A stretch of DNA of 64,000 nt from Streptomyces cavernae (lineage in GTDB: Bacteria; Actinomycetota; Actinomycetes; Streptomycetales; Streptomycetaceae): NCBI RefSeq assembly GCF_004023625.1, contig NZ_ML137714.1, positions 36,085 to 100,084 of the forward strand, read 5' to 3'. Positions 8,026 to 17,035 of the stretch are shown here, one piece after another. Below the pieces are notes generated by a model, which had not been told where the DNA came from, searched no databases, and was given only the letters and a program-made list of their open reading frames with translations. Made by a program: the position numbers and the translations under genes. Position 1 is the stretch's first letter, and each line of letters begins with the position of its first letter.

Positions 8026-9161
8026 TCGGTGATGGTGCCTCTCAGATAGCCGGCAGCGTGACGGGCGCGGTCCAGCACGTCGTCGAGGTCGTCGCCGTAG
8101 GTGTTGACGTGGCCGACCTTGCGGCCGGGCTTCACGTCCTTGCCGTACATGTGGATCTTGAGTTGTGGGTCGCGGGCCATGCAGTGCAGGTACGCGGAGT
8201 ACATGTCCGGGTAGTCGCCGCCGAGGACGTTGACCATGACCGTCCACTTCGCGCGCGGGCGCGGGTCGCCGAGCGGGAGGTCGAGGACGGCGCGGACGTG
8301 GTTGGCGAACTGGGAGGTGATCGCCCCGTCCTGGGTCCAGTGGCCGGAGTTGTGGGGGCGCATGGCGAGTTCGTTGACGAGGATGCGTCCGTCGCGGGTC
8401 TGGAACAGCTCGACCGCGAGATGGCCGACCACGCCGAGTTCCTTGGCGATGTTGAGGGCCAGCGCCTCCGCCTTGAGGGCGAGTTCCTCGTCGAGGCCGG
8501 GCGCCGGGGCGATGACCGTGTCGCAGACGCCGCCGACCTGCTGCGACTCGACGACGGGGTAGGCGACCGCCTGCCCGTGGGGGGAGCGGACGACGTTCGC
8601 GGCGAGCTCGCGCACGAAGTCGACCTTCTCCTCCGCGAGGACCGGGACGCCCGCGCGGAAGGGGTCGGCGGCCTCCTCGGCCGAGTCGACGACCCACACG
8701 CCCTTGCCGTCGTAGCCGCCGCGGACGGTCTTGAGGACGACCGGGAAGCCGTCCCCCTCCGCGGCGAACGCGGCGACGTCCGCCGGGTCGCTCACGATGC
8801 GGTGCCGCGGGCAGGGCACGCCGATCGCGTCGAGCTTCGCGCGCATCACGCCCTTGTCCTGGGCGTGCACCAGCGCGTCGGGGCCGGGACGCACGGGGAT
8901 GCCGTCCGCCTCCAGGGCCCGTAGGTGCTCGGTGGGTACGTGTTCGTGATCGAAGGTGATCACGTCGCAGCCCTGCGCGAAGGCACGCAGCGTGCCGAGG
9001 TCGCGGTAGTCGCCGATGACGACGTCGCTGACCACCTGCGCCGCGGAATCCTGCGGGGTGTCACTGAGGAGCTTGAACCTGATGCCGAGCGGGATGCCCG
9101 CCTCGTGGGTCATACGAGCGAGCTGGCCCCCGCCGACCATGCCGACTACCGGGAACGTCAC
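8022..9161 (-). CDS. purK: 5-(carboxyamino)imidazole ribonucleotide synthase
   Basis: ATP-grasp enzyme that carboxylates AIR with bicarbonate to give N5-CAIR, the substrate of PurE. GTG at 9161 is chosen because the family motif [19 protein letters not shown] follows at once; the longer frame adds only a low-complexity leader. The central ATP-grasp part has [17 protein letters not shown] and the C-terminal catalytic part shows [17 protein letters not shown]. It is 379 residues, normal for the family. First gene of the purK-purE-dipeptidase unit and divergent from the GtrA gene. Confidence 0.95.
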   Translation of the reverse strand: MTFPVVGMVGGGQLARMTHEAGIPLGIRFKLLSDTPQDSAAQVVSDVVIGDYRDLGTLRAFAQGCDVITFDHEHVPTEHLRALEADGIPVRPGPDALVHAQDKGVMRAKLDAIGVPCPRHRIVSDPADVAAFAAEGDGFPVVLKTVRGGYDGKGVWVVDSAEEAADPFRAGVPVLAEEKVDFVRELAANVVRSPHGQAVAYPVVESQQVGGVCDTVIAPAPGLDEELALKAEALALNIAKELGVVGHLAVELFQTRDGRILVNELAMRPHNSGHWTQDGAITSQFANHVRAVLDLPLGDPRPRAKWTVMVNVLGGDYPDMYSAYLHCMARDPQLKIHMYGKDVKPGRKVGHVNTYGDDLDDVLDRARHAAGYLRGTITE

Positions 9162-9421
9162 GCACCCAGGGTATCGGCCCCGTCGGGGCCGGTTCCCTGC
9201 CCCGCCCCCGGACCCCGCTCGTCGCACGCCGGAGGGGCCGAAATGCTCCCCGTCGAGGAGAACCTCCGGCGAACCCCACAGGAATCAGCAATTCCGGGGC
9301 GGTTTCCGCTCAAAATTCGTCACAAGCGAGCCACATCCGAGCTGTCTCCACCGGCGCACCCGGGAACCGCTGGTTAGCATGGCCCCACTGACGTATTCGA
9401 ACGGACGGGGGCCGACAGACC

Positions 9422-9964
9422 ATGAGCAGGGGTTCCTCGGGGCTTCATGCGCGGCCCCCCAGCGCCGTCCGGCAGCGGATGGACCGGCTCATGCGCGAGG
9501 TGGCCAAGTTCGGCGCGGTCGGCGGCGCGGGGGTTCTCGTCAACTTCCTCGCGTTCAACCTGGTACGGAGCGTCACTGACCTGCAGGTGGTCCGCGCCAG
9601 CGTCATCGCCACGGTCGTCGCCATCGTCTTCAACTACCTCGGCTTCCGTTACTTCACCTACCGTGACCGCGACCGCGGCAGCCGCACCAAGGAGATGACG
9701 CTCTTCCTGGTCTTCAGCGCCATCGGCCTGGTGATCGAGAACGGCGTCCTGTACGTGGCCACGTACGGCCTCGGCTTCGACAGCCCGCTGCAGAGCAATG
9801 TCTGGAAGTTCCTCGGCATGGGCATCGCGACACTGTTCCGCTTCTGGTCGTACCGCACCTGGGTCTTCCGCGCGCTCCCGGCCCGGGAGACCGTCGTCAG
9901 GGCCGAATCGTTCCTCGAGGAGGCCCGCACACCGCGCCAGCAGCGGCAGCGTGTGCGCAGCTGA
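9422..9964 (+). CDS. GtrA-family four-helix membrane protein
   Basis: A 180-residue GtrA-like protein; relatives help move polyprenyl-linked sugars across the membrane for cell-surface glycosylation. Four hydrophobic helices can be seen: FGAVGGAGVLVNFLAFNLV, VIATVVAIVFNYLGFRYF, MTLFLVFSAIGLVIENGVLY and the last ending FRFWSYRTWVF, the usual C-terminal motif (NY-x-GFRYFTY and FWSYRTWVF). A basic N-terminus and a charged tail flank the core. It is divergent from purK; upstream (9162-9421) I see only a short palindrome GGCCCCGTCGGGGCC at 9176. Confidence 0.9.
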   Translation: MSRGSSGLHARPPSAVRQRMDRLMREVAKFGAVGGAGVLVNFLAFNLVRSVTDLQVVRASVIATVVAIVFNYLGFRYFTYRDRDRGSRTKEMTLFLVFSAIGLVIENGVLYVATYGLGFDSPLQSNVWKFLGMGIATLFRFWSYRTWVFRALPARETVVRAESFLEEARTPRQQRQRVRS

Positions 9965-10010
9965 GCCGCCGGGCGGGCTTCCGCGCGGCATTGGCAGGAG
10001 TACCGCAGGG

Positions 10011-10164
10011 CGCTGAGCGAGCTTCCGCCGGGCGCTGAGGGGGCTTCCGCAGGGCGCTGAGCGGGCTTCCGCATGACGCTGAGCGGGCTTCCGCATGACG
10101 CTGAGGGAATCCCCGCAGGGCGCTGAGCGGCCTTCCGCAGGGCGCTGAGCGGCCTCAGCGCACC
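10011..10164. repeat. 22-bp tandem repeat, seven copies
   Basis: The word CGCTGAG recurs at 10011, 10033, 10055, 10077, 10099, 10121 and 10143, an exact 22-bp period with unit close to CGCTGAGCGGGCTTCCGCAG. The array sits between the convergent GtrA and histidine kinase genes, and its last copy covers the kinase stop codon. Confidence 0.95.
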
Positions 10165-11438
10165 GTACGGTCCGAATGATCGTCCTTCGCCGCGGATTTC
10201 TTTCTGATGGGCGTGCGTGACAGGAACAGGCCGAAGACCGGTGGCTTGGCCTGGAGCATCTCGAGTCGGCCGCCGTCCGCCTCCGCGAGGTCCCGGGCGA
10301 CCGCGAGCCCGATCCCGGTGGAGTTGCGGCCGCTGATGGCGCGCTCGAAGATACGGGCGCCCAGCTCGGCGGGCACACCAGTCCCCTCGTCGGTGACCTC
10401 GATGACCGCCTGGTTCCCGGTGACCCGGGTACGCAGCGCGACCGTCCCACCACCGTGCATCAGGGAGTTCTCGATCAGTGCGGCCAGCACCTGGGCGACC
10501 GCGCCCGGTGTGCCCACGGCCTGCAGATGCCGCTTGCCGGAGCTGACGATGGCACGGCCGGCGCTGCGGTAGGCGGGGCGCCATTCGGCGAGCTGTTGTT
10601 TGATGACCTCGTCGAGGTCGAAGGAGACCGCGGAGCCGGTGCGCGGGTCGCGGGAATTGGTCAGCAGCCGCTCCACCACGTCCGTGAGCCGCTCGACCTG
10701 GGCCAGCGCGATGGTCGCCTCCTCCTTCACCGTCTCCGGGTCGTCGGTGACGGTGATCTCCTCCAACCGCATGGAGAGCGCGGTGAGGGGCGTGCGCAGC
10801 TGGTGGGAGGCGTCCGCGGCCAGTCGGCGCTCGGCGGTGAGCATGCGGGCGATCCGCTCGGCGCTGCCGTCCAGCACATCGGCGACCCGGTCCAGCTCGG
10901 GGACCCCGTAGCGCCTGTGGCGTGGGCGGGGATCGCCGGAGCCGAGCCGTTCCGCGGTCTCCGCGAGGTCCGTGAGGGGGGACGCGAGCCGGTTGGCCTG
11001 CCGTACGGCGAGCAGGACGGCGGCGATCACGGCGAGCAGCGCGACCGCGGCGATGATCAGGAGGGTACGGCCCACTTCGCGGGTGACCGAGGAGCGCGAC
11101 TCCTCGACGAGGACCGTCTCGCCCTCCTCCCCGTCGGCCTCGAACCGGATGACGTCGCCGCTGGGCCGGTCACCGATCTCGATGGGCCGCTGGCCGGGGA
11201 TCTCGATGCGCGCGTAGCGACTGTCGGCGACCTGGTCCCTCAGTATGTCGGCGCTGATCCGCTCGTCCTCGAGCAGTCGGCTGTCCACGATGCCGGCCAG
11301 CCGCAGCGCCTCGGACTCCACGCGCTCCTGGGCACTGTTGCTGATCGTGCGGGTCTCGACGATGACGAGGGAGATGCCGAAGACGGCGATGACCACGAGC
11401 ACGACGGCGAGCGTGGACTGGATGAGACGGCGACGCAC
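10155..11438 (-). CDS. Sensor histidine kinase of a two-component system
   Basis: A 427-residue membrane kinase. TM1 is at about residues 7-27 and TM2 at about 126-146 (TLLIIAAVALLAVIAAVLLAV), framing a short ~95-residue extracytoplasmic sensor. A HAMP linker follows (RLASPLTDLAETAERLGSG), then the HisKA domain with H212 in DASHQLRTPLTAL and the HATPase domain with N-box ALIENSLMHGGG, VTDEGTGVPAELG and STGIGLAVARDLAEADGG. It lies 67 bp downstream of its response regulator. The stimulus is unknown. Its end runs into a 22-bp tandem array. Confidence 0.94.
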   Translation of the reverse strand: MRRRLIQSTLAVVLVVIAVFGISLVIVETRTISNSAQERVESEALRLAGIVDSRLLEDERISADILRDQVADSRYARIEIPGQRPIEIGDRPSGDVIRFEADGEEGETVLVEESRSSVTREVGRTLLIIAAVALLAVIAAVLLAVRQANRLASPLTDLAETAERLGSGDPRPRHRRYGVPELDRVADVLDGSAERIARMLTAERRLAADASHQLRTPLTALSMRLEEITVTDDPETVKEEATIALAQVERLTDVVERLLTNSRDPRTGSAVSFDLDEVIKQQLAEWRPAYRSAGRAIVSSGKRHLQAVGTPGAVAQVLAALIENSLMHGGGTVALRTRVTGNQAVIEVTDEGTGVPAELGARIFERAISGRNSTGIGLAVARDLAEADGGRLEMLQAKPPVFGLFLSRTPIRKKSAAKDDHSDRTVR

Positions 11439-11505
11439 GGGGCCCTCCGGGCAAGTGGTGTACGTGGACCAGTGTGCCTCGTGCGCGTGCCGAGTCCGTC
11501 GACCC

Positions 11506-12183
11506 TCAGCTCTTCTCGAAGCGGAAGCCCACGCCTCGCACGGTGGCGATGTAGCGCGGGTTCGCGGCGTCGTCGCCCAGCTTCTTGCGGAGCCAGGAGA
11601 TGTGCATGTCGAGGGTCTTGGTGGAGGACCACCAGGTGGTGTCCCAGACCTCGCGCATCAGCTGGTCGCGGGTGACGACCCGGCCCGCGTCCCGCACCAG
11701 AACCCTTAGGAGGTCGAACTCCTTTGCCGTGAGCTGGAGTTCCTCGTCGCCCATCCAGGCGCGGTGCGACTCGACGTCGATCCGCACGCCGTGGGTGGCG
11801 GGCGGCTGCTGCGGCTCGGTGGCGCCGCGCCGGAGCAGGGCCCGAACGCGGGCGAGCAGTTCGGCGAGGCGGAAGGGCTTGGTGACGTAGTCGTCCGCGC
11901 CGGCGTCCAGGCCGACGACGGTGTCCACCTCGTCGGCGCGGGCGGTCAGGATGAGGATCGGCACCGCATGCCCCTCGGCGCGCAGCCGACGGGCCACTTC
12001 GAGGCCGTCCATCCCGGGCAGCCCCAGGTCCAGTACGACGAGGTCGACGCTGCCCTGCAGCCCCGCGTCGAGCGCGGTGGGGCCGTCCTCGCGGACCTCG
12101 ACCTCATACCCCTCCCGGCGCAGGGCGCGAGCGAGGGGCTCCGAGATGGACGCGTCGTCCTCGGCGAGCAGTACACGGGTCAT
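11506..12183 (-). CDS. OmpR/PhoB-family response regulator
   Basis: A 225-residue regulator. The receiver domain opens MTRVLLAEDDASISEPLA with phospho-acceptor D52 in LVVLDLGLPGMDG and the switch lysine in DDYVTKPFRLAELLAR. The C-terminal winged helix has LQLTAKEFDLLRVLVRDAG and ends TVRGVGFRFEK. ATG at 12183 begins exactly at the receiver fold; an upstream ATG at 12231 adds only a non-conserved leader. The ribosome site is weak. It is paired with the kinase downstream. Confidence 0.94.
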   Translation of the reverse strand: MTRVLLAEDDASISEPLARALRREGYEVEVREDGPTALDAGLQGSVDLVVLDLGLPGMDGLEVARRLRAEGHAVPILILTARADEVDTVVGLDAGADDYVTKPFRLAELLARVRALLRRGATEPQQPPATHGVRIDVESHRAWMGDEELQLTAKEFDLLRVLVRDAGRVVTRDQLMREVWDTTWWSSTKTLDMHISWLRKKLGDDAANPRYIATVRGVGFRFEKS

Positions 12184-12470
12184 GGGGTGATGGTAGTCCG
12201 ACCTGCGCCAGGGCTGGCTAGTGATCGGCAAGGGCCCACTTAGGAGAGCGGTGAGAACTTTCGCCGCTCACACCCCTCGCAGCACTGTGGACGCAACTCC
12301 GGCAACCGCAACGAAGGGGCACAGCGTCCACATCCCTTCCAAAGGCTCCGAAGTCCCCATGGACGGCGGACAGTTCACACAGGGCCCGGGCGTGACATCC
12401 GTGCGTACGAAGTTGTGACAAAACTTGGTGACCTGGGCCGACCGGCCTTCGACGGAAGCCTATAAACCTT

Positions 12471-12502
12471 GCGTATACATCCGGCGTATACGCCATACGT
12501 AT
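12471..12502. promoter_or_regulatory. CGTATAC operator cluster upstream of the ABC exporter
   Basis: GCGTATACAT (12471-12480), the perfect palindrome GGCGTATACGCC (12483-12494) and ATACGTAT (12495-12502) lie directly before a remnant open frame at 12513. Repeated GTATAC words of this kind suit a dimeric winged-helix regulator such as PadR. The rest of the 12184-12470 gap contains no gene I can support. Confidence 0.6.
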
Positions 12503-12512
12503 AGTCGTGGCC

Positions 12513-12668
12513 ATGTCCATCGGCACCACATCGCCCGGGCTCCAGGAGCCCGGGCGTCGCCTCGGCCACGACTGGCCGGCGACTCACGAGAAGCCGGCCG
12601 CGGATCGGCACCGGCAGGAAGCGACGGCCGCCCGCCCGGACGGGCCCACCATGGAGGTACGCGGATGA
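12513..12668 (+). pseudogene. Probable internally deleted PadR-family regulator remnant
   Basis: A 51-codon frame beginning MSIGTTSPGLQEPGRRLGHD. PadR regulators commonly begin MSIGHTLLGLLEPGPRHGYD (recalled, not searched), which matches position by position without gaps at about 13 of 20 residues. The rest of the ~180-residue regulator is missing; the frame ends ATMEVRG-stop style with its TGA overlapping the exporter ATG (ATGA, 12665-12668), as an intact PadR-ABC operon would. An operator-like cluster sits just upstream. My reading is a regulator lost by internal deletion and point changes; a real small peptide is the alternative. Confidence 0.5.
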
Positions 12669-13351
12669 ATGCCGCCGGTTCCCTGCTCACCGCCCACGAC
12701 CTGCGCAAGACATACGGGTCGACGCCCGCCCTGGACGGCGCGGAGTTCTCCGTCCACGCCGGCGAGGTCGTCGCCGTGATGGGCCCGTCAGGCTCCGGCA
12801 AGTCGACCCTGCTGCACTGTCTGGCCGGGATCGTCACCCCCGACTCCGGCACCATCACCTACGCCGGCCGCGAGCTGTCCGCGATGAGTGACACCGAGCG
12901 CAGCGCGCTGCGCCGCAGCGACTTCGGCTTCGTCTTCCAGTTCGGCCAGCTCGTACCGGAGTTGACCTGCGCGGAGAACGTCGCCCTCCCGCTGCGCCTG
13001 AACGGCACGAAGCGCGCCGACGCCGAACGCGCCGCGCTCTCCTGGATGGAGCGGCTGGAGGTCGCCGACCTCGGCAACAAGCGGCCCGGCGAGGTCTCCG
13101 GCGGGCAGGGCCAGCGGGTCGCCGTCGCCCGCTCGCTGGTCACCCGCCCCAAGGTGCTCTTCGCCGACGAGCCCACCGGCGCCCTGGACTCCTTCAACGG
13201 CGAGCGCGTCATGCAACTGCTCACCGACGCGGCCCGCTCCACCGGCGCCGCGGTCGTGCTGGTCACGCACGAGGCCCGGGTCGCTGCCTACTCCGACCGC
13301 GAGATCGTCGTACGCGACGGAAAGTCCCAGGACATGGAGCGGGCCGCATGA
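12665..13351 (+). CDS. ABC transporter ATP-binding protein (MacB/LolD type)
   Basis: A 228-residue nucleotide-binding subunit that powers the FtsX-type permease encoded next. Walker A is VMGPSGSGKSTLLHCLAGI, the Q-loop region FGFVFQFGQLVPELT, the signature VSGGQGQRVAVARSL, Walker B VLFADEPTGALDS and the switch histidine VLVTHEARVAAYSDR. ATG at 12665 follows GGAGG and overlaps the upstream remnant frame. It overlaps the permease by 4 bp. Likely an exporter of drugs, lipids or peptides. Confidence 0.94.
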   Translation: MNAAGSLLTAHDLRKTYGSTPALDGAEFSVHAGEVVAVMGPSGSGKSTLLHCLAGIVTPDSGTITYAGRELSAMSDTERSALRRSDFGFVFQFGQLVPELTCAENVALPLRLNGTKRADAERAALSWMERLEVADLGNKRPGEVSGGQGQRVAVARSLVTRPKVLFADEPTGALDSFNGERVMQLLTDAARSTGAAVVLVTHEARVAAYSDREIVVRDGKSQDMERAA

Positions 13352-15747
13352 GCAGCCGACTGACCCATCCCGATACGGACCTGGCCACTGCCGCCACCGA
13401 GCCGGACCCCGGACCCACGGCCAAGGGCACCACCTGGTTCCAGGACCTCCTCATGGGCGCCAAGTACGCCGTCACCGGCGGCAAGGAGGGGTGGATCCGG
13501 ACCGTCCTGACCGCCGTCGGCGTCGGCCTCGGCGTGGCCCTGCTGCTGTTCACCACCGGCCTTCCCGGCGCGCTCGACGCCCGCGACCAGCGCGGACGCG
13601 ACCGCATGATCGCCGAGACAGCCGAACGCAAGGGCCCCGACACCCTGTTGACGAGGGAGGAGAACACCCTCTTCAGGGACCACAGCATCTCCGGCACGGT
13701 GCTGCGGCCGGAGGGTCCCGACGCCCCGCTGCCCCCGGGCGTCGCCCGCTTCCCGGGACCGGGCGAGATGCTGGTCTCCCCGGCGCTGGCCGCACTCCTC
13801 GACTCCCCGGACGGCAAGGAACTGCTCGTCCCCCGGATCCCGTACAAGCGGGTCGGCACCATCTCGGACGCCGGCCTGATCGGGCCCGTGGATCTGGTGT
13901 TCTACGCCGGTTCCGACGACATCGAGGGATTCGCGGAGGTCCGGGTGACCGCCTTCGGCGACAAGTCCCCCGCCGCACCGTGGGACCCGATCCTGCTGCT
14001 CCTGATCACGGTCATCTTCGTGGTGCTGCTCACCCCCGTGGCCGTCTTCATCGCCACCGCCGTCCGCTTCGGCGGCGAACGCCGCGACCGGAGACTGGCC
14101 GCACTGCGGCTGGTCGGCGCCGACGCGGGGACCACGCGCAGGATCGCCGCGGGCGAGGCCGCGGCGGGCGCACTGTTCGGGGTCTTCGTCGGCCTCGCGT
14201 TCTTCCTCGGCGTACGGCAGCTCGTCGACGACGTCGACCTGGGGATCCCGACCCGGTTCTTCCCCTCCGACTTCGCCGTGAACCCGGCCCTCGCCCTGCT
14301 GGTCGTGCTCGCCGTGCCCGCCGCCGCCATCGTCGTCACGCTGCTCGCGATGCGCGGCGTGGTCGTCGAACCGCTGGGCGTGGTCCGCACCGCCAAGGCC
14401 GCCAAGCGGCGGCTGTGGTGGCGGCTGATCCTGCCGCTGGCCGGTCTGGCGATGCTCTACCCGATGATCGGGCAGGGCTCGGACCGCGGCGAGTTCAGCG
14501 AGTGGATGGTCACCGCCGGTGTGCTCCTGCTGCTGGTGGGCGTGACCGCGCTGCTGCCCTGGCTGGTGGAGATGGTGGTGCGGCGGCTGCACGGCGGCCC
14601 GGTCGCCTGGCAACTGGCGGTCCGCAGGCTCCAGATGTCCAGCGGCGCCGCGACCCGCCCCGTCAACGGCATCGCGGTCGCGGTGGCCGGTGCGATCGCC
14701 CTGCAGACCCTCTTCACCGGGGTCCAGGACGACTTCACCAAGGACACCGGGAAGGACACCAGTCGCGCGCAGCTCGCGGCGTTGATTCCGCAGCACATCG
14801 ACAATGCCCGGCTACCCGAGATCACGAAGACGATCAGCGAGGCGAAGGGTGTCAAGAAGGTCACCACGCTGGGAAGCGTGGAGGCCGCCCCGGCCGACGA
14901 CCCGCAGGAGGGATACATCTCGCTGACCGTCGGCGACTGCGCCGCGCTGGCCTGGGTCGCCAAGCTCGACAAGTGCTCCGACGGAGACCTGTTCCTGCTT
15001 CCCCCGGACAACGCCGACGACACCTCGGGCAGCGAGGTCAAGGCCGGCCAGGAGGTACTGATCACCCCCACGGGGAACGAGAGCGACGAGCCCGTCAAGC
15101 CGGTCCGCTGGACCGTCCCGGCCGACACCAAGACCGTCGCGGCCCGGCTCGACCCCAACGGTCAGCTGCTTACCGGCATCGTCGCCACCCCGGGCGCACT
15201 GCGGAACATCGAAACGGGCAGCCTCAATTACCACGCCTACATCACCCTCGACCTGAAGGTTCCGGACGTCCAGGAGCACGCCCGGAACGCGATCTTCAAG
15301 GCCGATCCGTCGCTGTACGCGATGCGGATCATGGACATCAGCACGAACGATCGCTTCGCGGCGGTGGCCAGGGGCCTGGTGGCCGGCTCCGCGGCGGTGA
15401 TGATCCTGATCGGCATCAGCCTCCTGGTCTCCCAGCTTGAGCAACTGCGGGAACGCAAGAAGCTGCTCGCCGCGCTCGTCGCCTTCGGCACCCGCCGCCG
15501 TACCCTCGGCCTCTCGGTGCTGTGGCAGACGGCCATACCCATCGCCCTCGGCATCACCCTCGCCACCGCCACCGGTCTTGCCCTCGGCACGGTCCTGCTC
15601 AAGATGGTCAAAGAGCCCGTGCGGTTCGACTGGGCGGCGATCGGCGTCATGGCCGGTGTCGGCACGGGCGTCGTCGTCCTGGTGACCGCGCTGAGCATGC
15701 CCCCGCTGTGGCGCATGATGCGGCCGGAGGGTCTGCGCACGGAGTAG
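13348..15747 (+). CDS. FtsX-like ABC transporter permease
   Basis: A 799-residue permease with about ten membrane helices, made of two FtsX-like halves. The first TM is near residues 50-70; the central block (ILLLLITVIFVVLLTPVAVF through VVEPLGVV) and a second set (GLAMLYPMIGQ, WLVEMVVRRLHGGPVAWQLA) surround a large extracytoplasmic part containing two or three cysteines (GDCAALAWVAKLDKCSDGD). The C-terminal FtsX motif is LEQLRERKKLLAALVAFGTR. It is coupled by ATGA to its ATPase, and a perfect terminator hairpin follows. Confidence 0.9.
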   Translation: MSSRLTHPDTDLATAATEPDPGPTAKGTTWFQDLLMGAKYAVTGGKEGWIRTVLTAVGVGLGVALLLFTTGLPGALDARDQRGRDRMIAETAERKGPDTLLTREENTLFRDHSISGTVLRPEGPDAPLPPGVARFPGPGEMLVSPALAALLDSPDGKELLVPRIPYKRVGTISDAGLIGPVDLVFYAGSDDIEGFAEVRVTAFGDKSPAAPWDPILLLLITVIFVVLLTPVAVFIATAVRFGGERRDRRLAALRLVGADAGTTRRIAAGEAAAGALFGVFVGLAFFLGVRQLVDDVDLGIPTRFFPSDFAVNPALALLVVLAVPAAAIVVTLLAMRGVVVEPLGVVRTAKAAKRRLWWRLILPLAGLAMLYPMIGQGSDRGEFSEWMVTAGVLLLLVGVTALLPWLVEMVVRRLHGGPVAWQLAVRRLQMSSGAATRPVNGIAVAVAGAIALQTLFTGVQDDFTKDTGKDTSRAQLAALIPQHIDNARLPEITKTISEAKGVKKVTTLGSVEAAPADDPQEGYISLTVGDCAALAWVAKLDKCSDGDLFLLPPDNADDTSGSEVKAGQEVLITPTGNESDEPVKPVRWTVPADTKTVAARLDPNGQLLTGIVATPGALRNIETGSLNYHAYITLDLKVPDVQEHARNAIFKADPSLYAMRIMDISTNDRFAAVARGLVAGSAAVMILIGISLLVSQLEQLRERKKLLAALVAFGTRRRTLGLSVLWQTAIPIALGITLATATGLALGTVLLKMVKEPVRFDWAAIGVMAGVGTGVVVLVTALSMPPLWRMMRPEGLRTE

Positions 15748-15770
15748 GCGAGTAACAGGCTGCAAGAGCG

Positions 15771-15814
15771 CGCCGCGCGCCGGGTGGGTCCGAGGACTCG
15801 CCCGGCGCGCGGCG
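15771..15814 (+). terminator. Terminator of the ABC exporter operon
   Basis: Perfect 14-bp arms CGCCGCGCGCCGGG (15771-15784) and CCCGGCGCGCGGCG (15801-15814), 16-nt loop, 24 bp past the permease stop; also at the 3' side of the convergent gene. Confidence 0.85.
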
Positions 15815-15858
15815 GTCTTGCGCACTCGGACTTGGAAAAGGCCAGGCCCTGGAAACGC

Positions 15859-16980
15859 TCAGGCATTGCCCTTCGTCGTCGGACTGCCCTCCGGCGGGGC
15901 CGCGGGGAGCGGGCCGCCACCGGCACGGGGCGTGGGGGACGGATCGTCGGTGTCCGGGGCGAACCACGGCAGAGTCGAAGCGGTACCCGCCCGGGGGCCG
16001 GTCGCGGCCGAGCCCTCCGGCTTGGGCAGGCGGAAGGCGAAGTCGGGCATCCGCAGCCCCCGGTGACGGCCGTTCGCCCGGTACGGCCCGACGCGCTCGA
16101 CCACGGCCATCCCGATGCGGAACACCGCGCCCGGGACGACGAGGCACAGCAGGATCCAGAAGAGGGTCACCCCCCAGGGACGGCCGACGCCCCACGGCTG
16201 TTCGGCGAGGACCTTGCCACCGGACTTCAGCGAGACCGTGTAGTCCCCGTGGGCGCCGGCCGCGAGTTCGACGGGCAGCTCGATGCGCTGCTTCCCGCCG
16301 GGCTTTATGGCGCCACGCCACTGCTGCTCCTGCCACTGCGGGGCGAACACACCATGGGAGGTGCCGACTTGGAACACGGGGTCCTTCACCGCGGCCTGCC
16401 CTATGTTGCGGACGGTGAACACCAGCTCGCGGGCGGGCGCCGCTCCGAACCAGGTGAGCAGCCCGCTGGAGCCCACCAGCCTGGTGTCGCCGAGCACCGC
16501 GAGACGGCCGTCGCCGACCCGTTGCGGAAGCGGCTCGACCGGGTGACCGGCGACCTGGAAGACGGCGTCCGCCTCGGCCTTCGGGCCGGTGATGGTGGCC
16601 ACGTGCACCACGCACGGGCACGGCTGGGGCGGCTCGGCGACCGGCAACTCCCTGCTGAAGTCACCCTCCTTGCCGGTCGTGACGGTCCGGCCGTCCGCGT
16701 TGGCACAGGAGTTGGTGCCACCGGTCACGCCCGTCGACGGTAGGGACTGACCACAGATCAGCAGCATGAGAATGGTGTCCGGACGCCACCCGGTGCCGGT
16801 CACGGTGATCGAACCACCCGTACCCGCCTGGGACTTGGAGAGCTTGACGGTGGGTCCGTCCGCCGCGGCGGCGCCGGGCGCACCCGGTAGCAGCAGGGCC
16901 GCCACCAGGGCCAACACGGCAGCGGCCCCGGGCACTCGCCCGCTCCCCCACCCCCACACCGCTTTCTGGGACCCGCTCAC
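15859..16980 (-). CDS. Secreted, membrane-anchored protein with neocarzinostatin-like domain
   Basis: A 373-residue cell-surface protein. A signal peptide is seen at about residues 1-40 (AAAVLALVAALLLPGAPGAAAA). Residues ~43-145 (VKLSKSQAGTGGSITVTGTG, LICGQS, NSCANADGR, PCPCVVHVATITG) resemble the Ig-like neocarzinostatin/macromomycin fold including paired cysteines. A second beta-rich part follows, then a single TM helix (VTLFWILLCLVVPGAVF) and a Pro/Gly-rich cytoplasmic tail. It lies 55 bp downstream of an LPXTG protein and is probably co-expressed. Function unknown; enediyne binding is not implied. Confidence 0.75.
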   Translation of the reverse strand: MSGSQKAVWGWGSGRVPGAAAVLALVAALLLPGAPGAAAADGPTVKLSKSQAGTGGSITVTGTGWRPDTILMLLICGQSLPSTGVTGGTNSCANADGRTVTTGKEGDFSRELPVAEPPQPCPCVVHVATITGPKAEADAVFQVAGHPVEPLPQRVGDGRLAVLGDTRLVGSSGLLTWFGAAPARELVFTVRNIGQAAVKDPVFQVGTSHGVFAPQWQEQQWRGAIKPGGKQRIELPVELAAGAHGDYTVSLKSGGKVLAEQPWGVGRPWGVTLFWILLCLVVPGAVFRIGMAVVERVGPYRANGRHRGLRMPDFAFRLPKPEGSAATGPRAGTASTLPWFAPDTDDPSPTPRAGGGPLPAAPPEGSPTTKGNA

Positions 16981-17035
16981 GACACCGCTCCCGTCAACTC
17001 GACCTCCGTGACACGGCCGCCCGGACCCGCGCCCG

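Noticed and set aside
6152..8032. 626-residue plus-strand open frame
   Set aside because: Antisense shadow of the dipeptidase and purE genes; no family motif.
12405..12435. TTGTGACAAAACTTGGTGACC as a Rex or two-component binding site
   Set aside because: Spacing does not fit the Rex or GTnAC-n6-GTnAC patterns closely enough.
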